43,336 nucleotides of DNA from an uncultured Eubacteriaceae bacterium (GTDB lineage: Bacteria > Bacillota > Clostridia > Peptostreptococcales > Anaerovoracaceae). A model generated the notes under the pieces. It saw only the letters and a program-made list of their open reading frames with translations, had not been told where the DNA came from and searched no databases. A program made the translations under genes and the position numbers. The stretch's first letter is position 1, and each line of letters starts with the position of its first letter. Below, piece after piece: positions 32,481-41,943 of the stretch. The DNA lies in NCBI GenBank assembly GCA_903789635.1, contig CAIFEY010000026.1, positions 1-43,336 on the forward strand, given 5' to 3'.

Positions 32481-33092
32481 TTAACTTACCAGGTAAGGAC
32501 CGACAATCGGCTCGAGGAACTCGTCGCAGAACTCGCGGGTGCGCTCCCGGAAGCTGTATGCGCCGCCGGACATGTCCCAGCAGAGCATCTGGCCGTAAAG
32601 CACGTCGACCAGGGTGTGCGCGAGGAGCTCGACCGGCACGTCTGGCTTCAGTTCGCCGCGGCTGCGTCCGCTCTCGATCAGGCCCCGCACGGAGTCGAGG
32701 TCCATCAGGAGCTTGCTGTCCTCCGGGCTCTCCAGGTCGTCCGGGTCCACCATCGTGCGCACCCACTCCTGACAAAGCTTCAGGCTCCCTTCCTCGATGT
32801 ACCCGGAGAAGCTGATCATGAAGTACACGAGGCGGTCCAGGAACGTCCCTTCATAGGCCAGCGCCTGGTCGTAGATTTCCTGGTAGATCTCGCGGCTCAG
32901 CGCGTACAGCACATCTTCCTTCCGCTTGAAATAGGTGTAGAAGGTGCCGTTGGCGACCCCGCAGGCGTTCGTGATCTCCTCGATCGAGGTGTTCGCGAGC
33001 CCCTTCTCGGAGACGAGCTTCTTGGCGGCCGCCATCAGTTTCCGCTTGGTTTCCTGTGCGGCAAGCTGCCGATTCGTCAGTTTCTTTCCCAT
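32481..33092 (-). CDS. TetR/AcrR family transcriptional regulator
   Basis: 203 residues from the start at 33092 (MGKKLTNRQ), which has GAGG seven bases upstream; the upstream in-frame extension is basic and unlikely. The N-terminal helix-turn-helix (~10-58) is classic: TKRKLMAAAKKLVSEKGLANTSIEEITNACGVANGTFYTYFKRKEDVL region. The C-terminal half would bind an effector; it has no recognisable specificity. It lies 212 bp upstream of the reductase genes on the same strand and probably controls them and itself. Confidence 0.93.
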   Translation of the reverse strand: MGKKLTNRQLAAQETKRKLMAAAKKLVSEKGLANTSIEEITNACGVANGTFYTYFKRKEDVLYALSREIYQEIYDQALAYEGTFLDRLVYFMISFSGYIEEGSLKLCQEWVRTMVDPDDLESPEDSKLLMDLDSVRGLIESGRSRGELKPDVPVELLAHTLVDVLYGQMLCWDMSGGAYSFRERTREFCDEFLEPIVGPYLVS

Positions 33093-33150
33093 ACTGTGAT
33101 CCTCTTTTCGATCTTCTCTTCGATTCACTCTTCTCTGTGCTTTCGCGAAC

Positions 33151-33194
33151 ATTATACCACAATTCATTGAATGTGAGTCAGTGAATCATATTCA
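33151..33194 (-). promoter_or_regulatory. TetR-gene promoter with overlapping TGAAT/ATTCA palindromes
   Basis: On the minus strand a TATAAT -10 (33151-33156) is preceded by ATTCA-T-TGAAT (33162-33172) in the spacer and TGAAT-CAT-ATTCA (33182-33194) further up. Palindromes that overlap a promoter next to a TetR gene suggest an autoregulatory operator. Confidence 0.5.
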
Positions 33195-33309
33195 ATTTAC
33201 GTAAAATTTTCATGATGGGCTGGTATATGATGGTGTGACAAAGGCGACGATCAAGGAGAGATTGGGTTGATGCTGTAAATTATCATGAATATTTGTTGAT
33301 TGTATTGTG

Positions 33310-33338
33310 TTGACTGCACAAATGTCCGGTGATAAATT
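33310..33338 (+). promoter_or_regulatory. Promoter of the first giant adhesin
   Basis: TTGACT (33310-33315), 17 bases, TAAATT (33333-33338). The -35 region TTGACTGCACAAA resembles TTGACTGAACAAA at the second adhesin promoter, so the two may share a regulator. Confidence 0.6.
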
Positions 33339-33426
33339 ACAGTTATCAAATAATACAAATAATTTAGTCGTACTATCTAAAATATATAGTAATAATAAAA
33401 ATATAATGAATAGAGAGGCGATAACG

Positions 33427-36400
33427 ATGAAACGCAGGGGAAAGATTCTGAGCATCATAACGATTCTGGTCGTTATGTTTAGCATGACGGCGCAGTTTGC
33501 AATGGCTGCATCGACGGACCTCGGCGTCTCAGGCTCTGACTCGGAAACGGGTCAGAGTATCGGCGGTGACAGCGGCGGAAGCAGCGGTGAAAATGCCGGT
33601 GCAAACGGCAGCGGCACGGACTCCGTGAGTTCGGGAACCGTTCAGGGAGAGGTCGGTTCAGGGAGTGAAGGCGGCACCGGATCGTCATCGAATGATAATT
33701 CTGTCGGCGTCGACTCCGTCCAGAACGGCACTGGAGGCAGTGCAGGCGACAATGATCTGGACGTTGAAAATTCCGACGGCGAGAGCGACGGCGAGGTCGT
33801 CCCGGACAATATTAACGAGAATACCGGCAGTACGGGTAAAGTAGAACTTCACCTCTACACGGACGGCGGACAGACCTCGTTCGACACCGGTTCCGAGATC
33901 ACCGTGTATGCAGGCGTCGACATCTCCGGTAATGGTATCGTGCTTGATAATACGACGATGAAAGTGACGGTGGCGAGAAAATACCTCGACAGTGATTTCC
34001 ACAGCGGCATCAAGGTGTCTCCGGCGGTAAATCTGAGTGAGGACCCAACGGTAGAGAAGGACGACGACAATTATTACATTTATTTTAAATTCAACAGCCT
34101 GACCGGAGGACAGACGGTCGATATCCCTGTCATTTTCAGGACGGAGAACTACGATACCCCTCCGGATACGACGATTCCGATCAAGGCGGAATATTACAGC
34201 GCGGATGGGACGGAAATCGGAAGCAGGGATCTGACGATTACCAATCTGGCCGAGATGAACATTTCCACGAAGCCATACTATGTGACCAAGTATGATGCGT
34301 ATTCATCTGATGTGCATCCGAATGCAACATCATCCGATCCGGATCAGGTGGAAATGATTGAGGCGCCGATCATGATTTCTGTCAGTGGCAGAAACACAAC
34401 CCGAGGGATATACTGGCCGCCGAAGTATAAACTGACCGTCCATCTGAGTGACGGAGTGATCTTCGACAGTGAATGGCAGAAGAGTACTAACAGCGCGCTG
34501 CTGCCGGCAGATAGTGAGGGAATCATGTATGATAAGGCAACGAATACGGTGACGGCGACAGTTCCTAGCTTCAATGTCTTCGATACCGATTTTCACATAC
34601 ACTATATCGTTATCAAATGCTGCAATTGGGCATACGAACAGAGCGAGCCAGCATATACGGTCGACCTTACGCCGGTCGATGCGGATGGCAATGAGCTTAC
34701 GGACGCAGCGGTGAGTGTCAGTTCCTATGTTTACTTTCGGGCAGATTCGATATATGAAAAGATTAACTGCCGGAAGTACGCTCCGAATAACTGCGTCTAT
34801 ACGGATGCGAACAAGGATAAGGTCTCCACGTGGAATATCGAGGTCAAGAACGATTCCAAGTATTGGTCGGGTAAGACATCGGCGGAAGGCGCTGCGGATG
34901 CATACATATCTGCCGTCGAGGATCAGCTCGACAGCGGTCATCTGTACTACGACAGCATCACCATTTCCCAGGACTCGACGGCAGCGGACAGGGAAGCTCT
35001 GGGGCATAATGTAATCTACGGCTATAACAGTAAGGGAGAGGAAACCGAGATCGCCAGCAATGTGAAAATCGGGGAACCGGTTAAGATCCCCGAATCGAAC
35101 AGCCAGGACAGGGATCAGGTCTATCGTAAGCTGAAGATTGTTTTTACCGACAAGGTTAAACTTGCTATGGATGAATCCATAAAGGTCAGCGTAGGGACCA
35201 AGGTCTTTCCGACCGACTGGGACCAGGCGACGTCAGACACCCCGATCTGGTTCCTGAGCAGCGCATCGAATGGGCTCCTTGATTACGTGCAGTACAACAC
35301 GGCTTCCGCATACGGCTCCTTTGATCCTGACAGAACATCCACATATAGCTGTAAATCTCAGGCTTACTACATGATTTCGTCGCTGGGACAGACAGAAATC
35401 AGATGCTCTGCGCCGGATAACTGCACATTGAACGACGTAGTTACGGTTACGACCAGTATAGGAATCATAAGGAACGGATATCAGGAGGGAATCGACTACT
35501 CGTTTAAGAACGGCAAAATCTACGTCGAACTGCCGGATGGATGGGAATACGTCAATAATTCAACCTATAAATCGCAGTACTTTTATCAGCCAAAGAAAGG
35601 GTGGGCCACAACGGTGACCGTAAACCCGAAATTGATCTATGACTTCGGAGGAACGGGAAAGAGGGCAATCGTGTTCGATGTTCCCGATGATTCGGCACCG
35701 GGCTGGTGGTCGGATTTTACCTTCCACCTGAAAGCCGTATCCAGTACGCCTAAGGGAGAAAGTCCGATTGTAAGCTGGCTGTCGTACGAGAATAATCAGG
35801 CAGCGGGTTTATCTCCGAAATACGAGAACAGTGCGGTGGATATCTACGACTTGAATGGGAATGGATCGGTCACGGATTTTCTGGCTAAGAGTTCGACCAC
35901 TATTTCCTTCACCCCTACCAAGGAGGTCGTCGGAATCAAGCTGATCGGAAAGGACCTGAATTCGCTGACGCCGACATCCACGTCTTATCGTGATCTGGGG
36001 GACAGCTTCTATTACGGACTTGAGATCGTCAACCAGATGCAGTCGTATTCCGTGAAGTCCCTGGACATGCTCGACATCCTGCCGTACGTGGGGGATCAGA
36101 GCATCGTCAAGAACCAGAGCGGCGAGTACGTCGCACGTGAGTCTCAGCTGGTTACGCACATCACGGGCCCGGTGAAGCTCCTGATCGACGGGAAGCTGAC
36201 CGATCCGGCTGATAAGGGGTTTAACGTCAGTTACTCCACCGATACTCCGGCTGACGGAGACCTCGCGGGCAACCTCAGCCGTTCATTCAGCAAGGACGTC
36301 AGCGATTGGTCAAAGGTGACAATGATCAGGATCACGATGGCTGATGGAAGCAGCATCGGTGCGGAGCAAACCGTGATGTTCGTTGTACCGGCAGAAGTTA

Positions 36401-37863
36401 CCGACGACGACAGTGCAGAATTAGCTCTGCTGAATGCCGGAAGTGATCAATTTGCCAATAACAGCTTCGCTTATGCGAGCAGTGTCGAGGCGAACGACAC
36501 ATTCAGCGAGGACAGCTACAACGAGGCCCTGAAAACGACACTTCCGGTTACCGGATACAAGGTCGACGGAACCGTTTACCGCGACTACAACTACGACGGA
36601 AGCCTCTCCAAGGAGGAGCAGACGCTGAGCGGCGTCAAGGTCGGACTGTTCAACGAGGCCGGCGACAAGATCGACGAGGCGGAGACGGACGCGAACGGAT
36701 ACTACAGCTTCAACGTGTTCAAGCGCGGCAAGTACTCCGTGAAGGTCCTGGAGAAGCCGGACGGCATGTATTTCCACGGCACCGTGACAGATACGGACGA
36801 CATCTTCCCGGCATCGACGATCAGCACGGATAAGAAGCTGGTCAACGACAAGGAAGTCGGCAATGACGTCAACACCTCCGGTGAGAGCGAGAACTTTGAC
36901 CTTGAGCCGACCAACCGCGAGGCGACGGTCAACTCCGCACTGGAGGAAAAGCCGATCACCGTTCCGGTGACTAAGGTCTGGAAGGGTGAGGCAGCCCCGG
37001 TCGACTCGGTTGAAGTCACGCTGACAGGACTCGAACAGACTAAGTCCCTGACGTTGAGCAAGGAGCTGGAATGGAAGGGCGAATTCGCCAACCTGCGCGA
37101 GCTGGGTCCGGACGGACAGGCGATCGACTACAGCCTCACCGAGGACACGGCCGTGGAGGGATTCACGGCAAGTACGTCGGGCGACGTTCAGGATGGCTTT
37201 GTCATCACCAACACGATTAAGGCCGAGACGACCCCGTCTAATACGGAAGTGACGCCGACACCAACGCCTACGCCAACACCGACACCAGAGCCGACACCGA
37301 CAACGACACAAACGGAGACGCAGGCAGCGACGCAGACACAGACGTCGACACCGACCGTCGAGACGACAAGCGTCTCCGTAACCAAGGCATGGAGTGATGA
37401 AAACGATGCCTCCGGCAAGCGTCCTGCAGAAGTCGTGATTCATCTCCTGGCGAACGGCAAGGACACCGGTAAGACGCTGACGCTGAGTGCAGACAACAAC
37501 TGGAAGGGAACCTTCTCCGGGCTTACAATTCAGGAGAATGGAACGGACATCGAGTACACCGTCGCGGAAGAGCAGGTAACGGATTACAACGCTTACTTCT
37601 CCGGAAACGCGGAGGACGGCTTCAAGGTGACGAACGCGCTGGTTACTTCGGGAACGACCCCGAACAGCCCGACAAATCCGAGCAATACGGACAATGGATC
37701 CGGCTCGAACTCATCGAATCCGTCCAGCCCGTCGAACGGCGGCTCGGGATCCAATTCATCTAGTCCGACGAACCCGTCGAACTGGACGGTCCATCCGGCG
37801 ATTGCGACGAACCCGTCCGGAAAGGGCGACGGCACGATGACGTACAGCGATGCGGCTAAGTGA
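33427..37863 (+). CDS. Giant SdrD/Cna-B-type surface adhesin, ending at TGA before its sorting signal
   Basis: 1478 residues from the ATG after GAGAGGCGATAACG; the extension to 33307 overlaps the promoter. The signal peptide (MKRRGKILSIITILVVMFSM, cut near AMA-AS) is followed by a Gly/Ser-rich linker (~30-140) and a long beta-sandwich head (~140-1030). Then come an SdrD-B-like domain (~1041-1170, DGTVYRDYNYDGSLS), two Cna-B isopeptide domains (~1176-1262 and ~1314-1405, each with VTK.W and a terminal ITN or VTN), a TPTP-rich linker between them and a Ser/Asn/Gly/Pro linker. It stops at TGA (37861-37863), and the next in-frame codons encode a complete wall-sorting signal. It is meant for sortase anchoring, but as read it would be secreted unless the stop is read through. 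Confidence 0.88.
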   Translation: MKRRGKILSIITILVVMFSMTAQFAMAASTDLGVSGSDSETGQSIGGDSGGSSGENAGANGSGTDSVSSGTVQGEVGSGSEGGTGSSSNDNSVGVDSVQNGTGGSAGDNDLDVENSDGESDGEVVPDNINENTGSTGKVELHLYTDGGQTSFDTGSEITVYAGVDISGNGIVLDNTTMKVTVARKYLDSDFHSGIKVSPAVNLSEDPTVEKDDDNYYIYFKFNSLTGGQTVDIPVIFRTENYDTPPDTTIPIKAEYYSADGTEIGSRDLTITNLAEMNISTKPYYVTKYDAYSSDVHPNATSSDPDQVEMIEAPIMISVSGRNTTRGIYWPPKYKLTVHLSDGVIFDSEWQKSTNSALLPADSEGIMYDKATNTVTATVPSFNVFDTDFHIHYIVIKCCNWAYEQSEPAYTVDLTPVDADGNELTDAAVSVSSYVYFRADSIYEKINCRKYAPNNCVYTDANKDKVSTWNIEVKNDSKYWSGKTSAEGAADAYISAVEDQLDSGHLYYDSITISQDSTAADREALGHNVIYGYNSKGEETEIASNVKIGEPVKIPESNSQDRDQVYRKLKIVFTDKVKLAMDESIKVSVGTKVFPTDWDQATSDTPIWFLSSASNGLLDYVQYNTASAYGSFDPDRTSTYSCKSQAYYMISSLGQTEIRCSAPDNCTLNDVVTVTTSIGIIRNGYQEGIDYSFKNGKIYVELPDGWEYVNNSTYKSQYFYQPKKGWATTVTVNPKLIYDFGGTGKRAIVFDVPDDSAPGWWSDFTFHLKAVSSTPKGESPIVSWLSYENNQAAGLSPKYENSAVDIYDLNGNGSVTDFLAKSSTTISFTPTKEVVGIKLIGKDLNSLTPTSTSYRDLGDSFYYGLEIVNQMQSYSVKSLDMLDILPYVGDQSIVKNQSGEYVARESQLVTHITGPVKLLIDGKLTDPADKGFNVSYSTDTPADGDLAGNLSRSFSKDVSDWSKVTMIRITMADGSSIGAEQTVMFVVPAEVTDDDSAELALLNAGSDQFANNSFAYASSVEANDTFSEDSYNEALKTTLPVTGYKVDGTVYRDYNYDGSLSKEEQTLSGVKVGLFNEAGDKIDEAETDANGYYSFNVFKRGKYSVKVLEKPDGMYFHGTVTDTDDIFPASTISTDKKLVNDKEVGNDVNTSGESENFDLEPTNREATVNSALEEKPITVPVTKVWKGEAAPVDSVEVTLTGLEQTKSLTLSKELEWKGEFANLRELGPDGQAIDYSLTEDTAVEGFTASTSGDVQDGFVITNTIKAETTPSNTEVTPTPTPTPTPTPEPTPTTTQTETQAATQTQTSTPTVETTSVSVTKAWSDENDASGKRPAEVVIHLLANGKDTGKTLTLSADNNWKGTFSGLTIQENGTDIEYTVAEEQVTDYNAYFSGNAEDGFKVTNALVTSGTTPNSPTNPSNTDNGSGSNSSNPSSPSNGGSGSNSSSPTNPSNWTVHPAIATNPSGKGDGTMTYSDAAK

Positions 37864-37977
37864 ACCATCCCTAAGACCGGCGACAGAGGCAGCCAGGCGC
37901 TGAACCTGGGACTGTTCGGAACGGCATGTGCGGCACTCGCGCTGGCATTGGCCTGGAAGAAGCGGAACCTGAGATAA
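37861..37977 (+). other. In-frame TGA followed by a complete cell-wall sorting signal
   Basis: Directly after the TGA, 37 in-frame codons encode TIPKTGD, a hydrophobic run (LNLGLFGTACAALALALA) and the tail WKKRNLR, then TAA at 37975-37977. This is the full three-part LPxTG-type signal expected at the end of the adhesin. There is no start codon or ribosome binding site for it alone. The paralogue at 42958-43074 has the same arrangement, with only one silent (CGG/AGG) and one conservative (CTG/ATG) change, and all similarity ends just after the TAA. Confidence 0.9.
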
Positions 37978-38014
37978 TCATTCAAATTCATCATAACCCT
38001 CCAAAGGTTTTACA

Positions 38015-38063
38015 GGCACTGGGGAGAAGGAAGCATAACCCTTCTTCTCAGTGTCCTTTTATT
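38015..38063 (+). terminator. Rho-independent terminator after the first adhesin
   Basis: GGCACTGGGGAGAAGG pairs with CCTTCTTCTCAGTGTCC around AAGCATAAC, followed by TTTTATT. It lies about 40 bp after the TAA that closes the sorting signal. Confidence 0.85.
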
Positions 38064-38117
38064 GGGCCAGCTTGTTGGAGAAGCCCTGTAATTAATTACC
38101 GAGTGTGACAAAGATCA

Positions 38118-38129
38118 TGACTGAACAAA
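38118..38129 (+). promoter_or_regulatory. Extra TGACTGAACAAA motif
   Basis: The 12-base string of the adhesin -35 region recurs 64 bp upstream of the second adhesin promoter's copy (38182-38193). It may be a regulator site rather than a promoter, since no -10 lies at the right distance. Confidence 0.35.
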
Positions 38130-38180
38130 AAATTATTTTGTTTTTGATGGCATAATTGTCCTTATATTAAGACAGTTATG

Positions 38181-38209
38181 TTGACTGAACAAAGAACAAG
38201 TGTTAAAAT
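38181..38209 (+). promoter_or_regulatory. Promoter of the second giant adhesin
   Basis: TTGACT (38181-38186), 17 bases, TAAAAT (38204-38209). This leaves a leader of about 240 nt. Confidence 0.72.
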
Positions 38210-38309
38210 TTGAATTGCGGAATAATATGATTATCAAGATAAGAATAGCGAAAACATGGTGAGATATTAAATTTATCACAATAGTTTAGTGTCTTGTGAA
38301 TATATTCGC

Positions 38310-38457
38310 AAATGCCATGTACCGGGAGGGCACATCGTGCCGGGGATCCCGGGAATCCGCACAGGTTCGGCACCCTGCGGAGAACCGCCGCTGCACAGGA
38401 TGCAGCGATGCAACGGATGCGGGAACCCCGCATCGTTAAGGGAAAAGGGGGAACATT
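38310..38457 (+). promoter_or_regulatory. GC-rich leader with four successive hairpins
   Basis: The hairpins are GGCAC/GTGCC (38329-38341), TCCGCACAGG/CCCTGCGGA (38356-38381), CTGCA/TGCAG (38391-38405) and GATGCGGG/CCCGCATC (38416-38434). The last sits just before the ribosome binding site (AAGGGAAAAGGGGG). The composition is much richer in GC than the AT-rich DNA before it. It could regulate translation. No known riboswitch was recognised. Confidence 0.5.
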
Positions 38458-41400
38458 ATGAGACGCAGAAAAATGATACTGAGTCTGATCACCATTGTCA
38501 TGGTGGTCTTCAGCATGACTGCGCAGTTCGCGATGGCAGCATCGGCGGACACCGCTGGGTCTGACTCCGCCGGCACGACGGCGAGCCAGAATATCAGCGG
38601 CGATGAAGGAGATACTCCGGGAGACACTGCCGCCTCAGACAGCGAGGCCGCCGTGGGCGAAGGCTCCGGCGGAAACACAGCCGCAAAGGCCGCAAAGACG
38701 ACGACGAAGAAGTCGGCGAAGAAGGCCGTAGTCAGTAGAAACGACGGAACAGAGGGAGGTACGGGCACCGGTACGGATACGACCAGCGTTACGGTGAGCC
38801 TGTACACCGAGAGTAGGGAAACGGAGTTTTATACCGGGTCTGAGATTACAGCGTATGCCGGCGTAAGGATTTCCGGACAAAATACAACTCTGCAGAATAC
38901 GACAATGAAGGTCACCATCCCGAAGAAGTATCTCAGTTCTGGTGTAAAAGCATCGCAGGGAAATAACCTGAGTAAGGATCCAGAGGTGACTTGGGATGAT
39001 GATAACTACTACATTACCTTCTCTTACAAGCCGATCAGCGGAGGAACATCCGTTGAGCTGCCGTTCATCTTCACAACAAAGAACTATACGACGCCGGACG
39101 GCACGACGATTCCGCTCCAGGCACAGTACTATGATCAGGAAGGGAAAGAACTGGGGAAGGCAGAGCTGACACTGAAAAATCTGGCGCAGCTGCAAACTAA
39201 GGCGACGGGTCGATATACGACCTTTTCAGACAATTATGCTGTAGAGGGTCAGACTACAACTTCCGATGATCCGGACAAGCTGGATGTTGACTATGCGAAA
39301 GTGTGGTGCGCCAATGCACCGCTTAACAGCGCATACAGCAACCTCGGAATTTATGCGCCGGGTAAGTACAGAGTAGTAATGAAACTGCTGAATGGAGTGA
39401 TCTACGATCAATCATGGCAGACAAATAGTTACATGAAAAACGCGACATATGATCCCGAGGCGAAGACCGTCACGGTAGACGTTCCTCATCCATCCTCGAG
39501 CTCCATACTGGAAATCTCGCCGCGGCTGAAATGTCCAAACTGGAAGTATGGGGAAGCGATTCCGGCGCTCAGCACCAAGATCATCCCGCTTGACGAGGAT
39601 GGCAATGAGCTGATGACAGGGATTTCCGATGAGGCGACATCATACATCACGATTAATCCAGCGCAGGTCGAACATTACGTAAGTGTAAGTAAATCCTATC
39701 CCCAGAGCTACAACTACACCGAAGCGAATAAGGACCGGATATCAACATGGAATCTGACGGTAACCAATAGGTCGACCTATAAGGGAAGTATGGATAATGT
39801 TCCGGAGGGAGCGGGTGATTACTACGTATCGAAAATTGAAGACGGCAGTTTAGACAGTCACCTATACTTTGACAGCTTTACACTGAAAAGCGATTCATCG
39901 ATTTCCGATTCTTCCGTTCTGGAAAATAATGTCCTCTACGGATATGTCTCTCAGGAGTGGGTGGAGATCGCCCGCAATATTAAAGTCGACGAGAAGGTCC
40001 AGATCCCGGAATCGATTCTTAAGACGACCGAGGGAAATTACAGGAATATTAAACTTGTATTCAATGACAAGGTGAAACTGAAGCCGGGAGAATCCATCAA
40101 GGCTGCAGTGACCACGAAGGTGATCCCACAGGACTGGGAGCAGGCGGGTGAGCAGGATCCACACTGGTTTTTCCCTGGTGCCGGCGGGCTGGTCAATGTT
40201 GATTTAAGAAATAATGTGTGGGTCGACGGCAGTTATGGTAAGGACACGAAGACATACAGTCTGCACGATTATAGTTATTACCAGATTCGCTCCAACGGAT
40301 GGGTGAATTTAAGCACCAGTGCATCGGGTTCAAGTTTTACGCTGAATCAGATAGCGACCGTGACTAGTTCGGTAAATGTGTACGCAACGCCGACAACAGA
40401 AAATGGCAATACATATATGTTGAAAAACGGCAAGCTCTACATGATTCTTCCGAATGGATGGGAATATATCAATAATGATAAAAACCCAACCAAGCTGGAG
40501 TATAGAAGTACCGATGGAATGTGGCATTATACCTACCCTTCTCCGAAGATGCTCTACGATTTCCAGGGGACCGGGCAATGTGCGCTGGAATTTGACGTTC
40601 CAAACGACATCGCAAGCGGCTATACAATGGAAGCTTACATTCATCTGAAGGCGACTGCAAGCACCCCGAAGGGAAGCTCGAAGGTTACCAGCTGGCTCTC
40701 TTATGAGAACAACGGCCAGCTGGAAATAAAGGCTAACAATAATTATGCAGGAGATCAGTACGACTTAAACGGGAACGGCTCTGTTACAGACAGAATTAAC
40801 ATGGACTATGCATACATCAACTTCGTTCCGCCTAAGGAAGTCGTCGGAATCAAGCTGATCGGCCAGGACCTGAATTCTCTGACGCCTTCCACGACGGCTT
40901 ACAGGGATCTGGGCGATGATTTCTATTATGGATTCAAGATCGTCAATGAGATGCAGAACGATGAGGTAGAGAAGCTGGATCTCCTGGATATTCTTCCGTA
41001 CGTCGGTGATCTGAGCATAGTAAAGAATCAAGAAGGCAAATATAACGAGCGAGGGTCGCTCTTTACGACCAAGCTCACCGGACCGGTGCAGTTCGTCTTC
41101 AACGGACAACTCGTAGATCCGGAGGCGAACGGATTCGAGATTTACTACTCCACGGACACGCCGGAAAACGGAAACCTGGAGGCGAACCTCGGGAGGACCT
41201 TTACCAAGACCGTGGATGACTGGTCTAAGGTGACGATGATCCGCATCGTCATGAAGAAAGGCACCAAGATTGGCGCCGAGGACTCGATTTTACTGGCAGC
41301 GCCGGCGATGGTTCAGGACGATGAGGATGCGAAGGCAAGGCTGAAGACCGATGATACAGCGAGCAACAGCTTCGCCTATGCGAGCAGTCTTGATGCAGAT

Positions 41401-41943
41401 ACAACGTTTACTCCGGACAGTTATATCGAGGCCCTGAAGACTTCGATCCCGATCACCCGCTACAAGGTCGACGGAACGGTCTACCGCGACTACAACTACG
41501 ACGGAAGCCTCTCCAAGGAGGAGCAGACGCTGAAGGGCGTCAAGGTCGGACTGTTCAACGAGGCCGGCGACAAGATCGATGAGGCGGAAACGGACGCGAA
41601 CGGATACTACAGCTTCAACGTGTTCAAGCGCGGCAAGTACTCCGTGAAGGTCCTGGAGAAGCCGGACGGCATGTATTTCCACGGCACCGTGACAGATACG
41701 GACGATATCTTCCCGGCATCAACGATCAGCACCGACAAGCAGCTGGTCAACAGCAAGGAAGTCGGCAATGACGTCAATTCTGAAGGCGCGAGCGAGAACT
41801 TTGACCTCGAACCGAACAATCGCGAGGCGACGGTAAACTCCGCACTGGAGGAAAAGCCGATCACCGTACCGGTGACCAAGGTCTGGAAGGGCGAGGCAGC
41901 CCCGGTCGACACGGTTGATGTCACGCTGACAGGACTCGAATAG
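38458..41943 (+). CDS. Second giant surface adhesin, N-terminal part, ending at an in-frame TAG
   Basis: 1161 residues before the TAG at 41941-41943. The signal peptide MRRRKMILSLITIVMVVFSM (cut near AMA-AS) is followed by a short Ala/Gly/Lys-rich linker (~30-100), a head domain clearly homologous to the first adhesin (~105-1000) and an SdrD-B-like domain (~1004-1130, TVYRDYNYDGSLS). The first Cna-B domain starts (VPVTKVWKGEA) and is cut by TAG at LTGLE-stop-TKS. In the paralogue the same codon is CAG (37036-37038), so a single C-to-T change explains it. The frame continues cleanly to 43074. Translated as read, it would have no intact Cna-B domain and no anchor. The ATG follows GGGGGAACATT. 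Confidence 0.85.
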   Translation: MRRRKMILSLITIVMVVFSMTAQFAMAASADTAGSDSAGTTASQNISGDEGDTPGDTAASDSEAAVGEGSGGNTAAKAAKTTTKKSAKKAVVSRNDGTEGGTGTGTDTTSVTVSLYTESRETEFYTGSEITAYAGVRISGQNTTLQNTTMKVTIPKKYLSSGVKASQGNNLSKDPEVTWDDDNYYITFSYKPISGGTSVELPFIFTTKNYTTPDGTTIPLQAQYYDQEGKELGKAELTLKNLAQLQTKATGRYTTFSDNYAVEGQTTTSDDPDKLDVDYAKVWCANAPLNSAYSNLGIYAPGKYRVVMKLLNGVIYDQSWQTNSYMKNATYDPEAKTVTVDVPHPSSSSILEISPRLKCPNWKYGEAIPALSTKIIPLDEDGNELMTGISDEATSYITINPAQVEHYVSVSKSYPQSYNYTEANKDRISTWNLTVTNRSTYKGSMDNVPEGAGDYYVSKIEDGSLDSHLYFDSFTLKSDSSISDSSVLENNVLYGYVSQEWVEIARNIKVDEKVQIPESILKTTEGNYRNIKLVFNDKVKLKPGESIKAAVTTKVIPQDWEQAGEQDPHWFFPGAGGLVNVDLRNNVWVDGSYGKDTKTYSLHDYSYYQIRSNGWVNLSTSASGSSFTLNQIATVTSSVNVYATPTTENGNTYMLKNGKLYMILPNGWEYINNDKNPTKLEYRSTDGMWHYTYPSPKMLYDFQGTGQCALEFDVPNDIASGYTMEAYIHLKATASTPKGSSKVTSWLSYENNGQLEIKANNNYAGDQYDLNGNGSVTDRINMDYAYINFVPPKEVVGIKLIGQDLNSLTPSTTAYRDLGDDFYYGFKIVNEMQNDEVEKLDLLDILPYVGDLSIVKNQEGKYNERGSLFTTKLTGPVQFVFNGQLVDPEANGFEIYYSTDTPENGNLEANLGRTFTKTVDDWSKVTMIRIVMKKGTKIGAEDSILLAAPAMVQDDEDAKARLKTDDTASNSFAYASSLDADTTFTPDSYIEALKTSIPITRYKVDGTVYRDYNYDGSLSKEEQTLKGVKVGLFNEAGDKIDEAETDANGYYSFNVFKRGKYSVKVLEKPDGMYFHGTVTDTDDIFPASTISTDKQLVNSKEVGNDVNSEGASENFDLEPNNREATVNSALEEKPITVPVTKVWKGEAAPVDTVDVTLTGLE

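Noticed and set aside
37861-37863. TGA as a selenocysteine codon
   Set aside because: It sits in a linker just before a sorting signal, not in a redox site, and no bacterial SECIS-like hairpin is evident right after it.
38310-38457. Known cyclic-di-GMP riboswitch before the second adhesin
   Set aside because: Such riboswitches often precede adhesins, but the conserved GEMM core segments could not be found in this leader.
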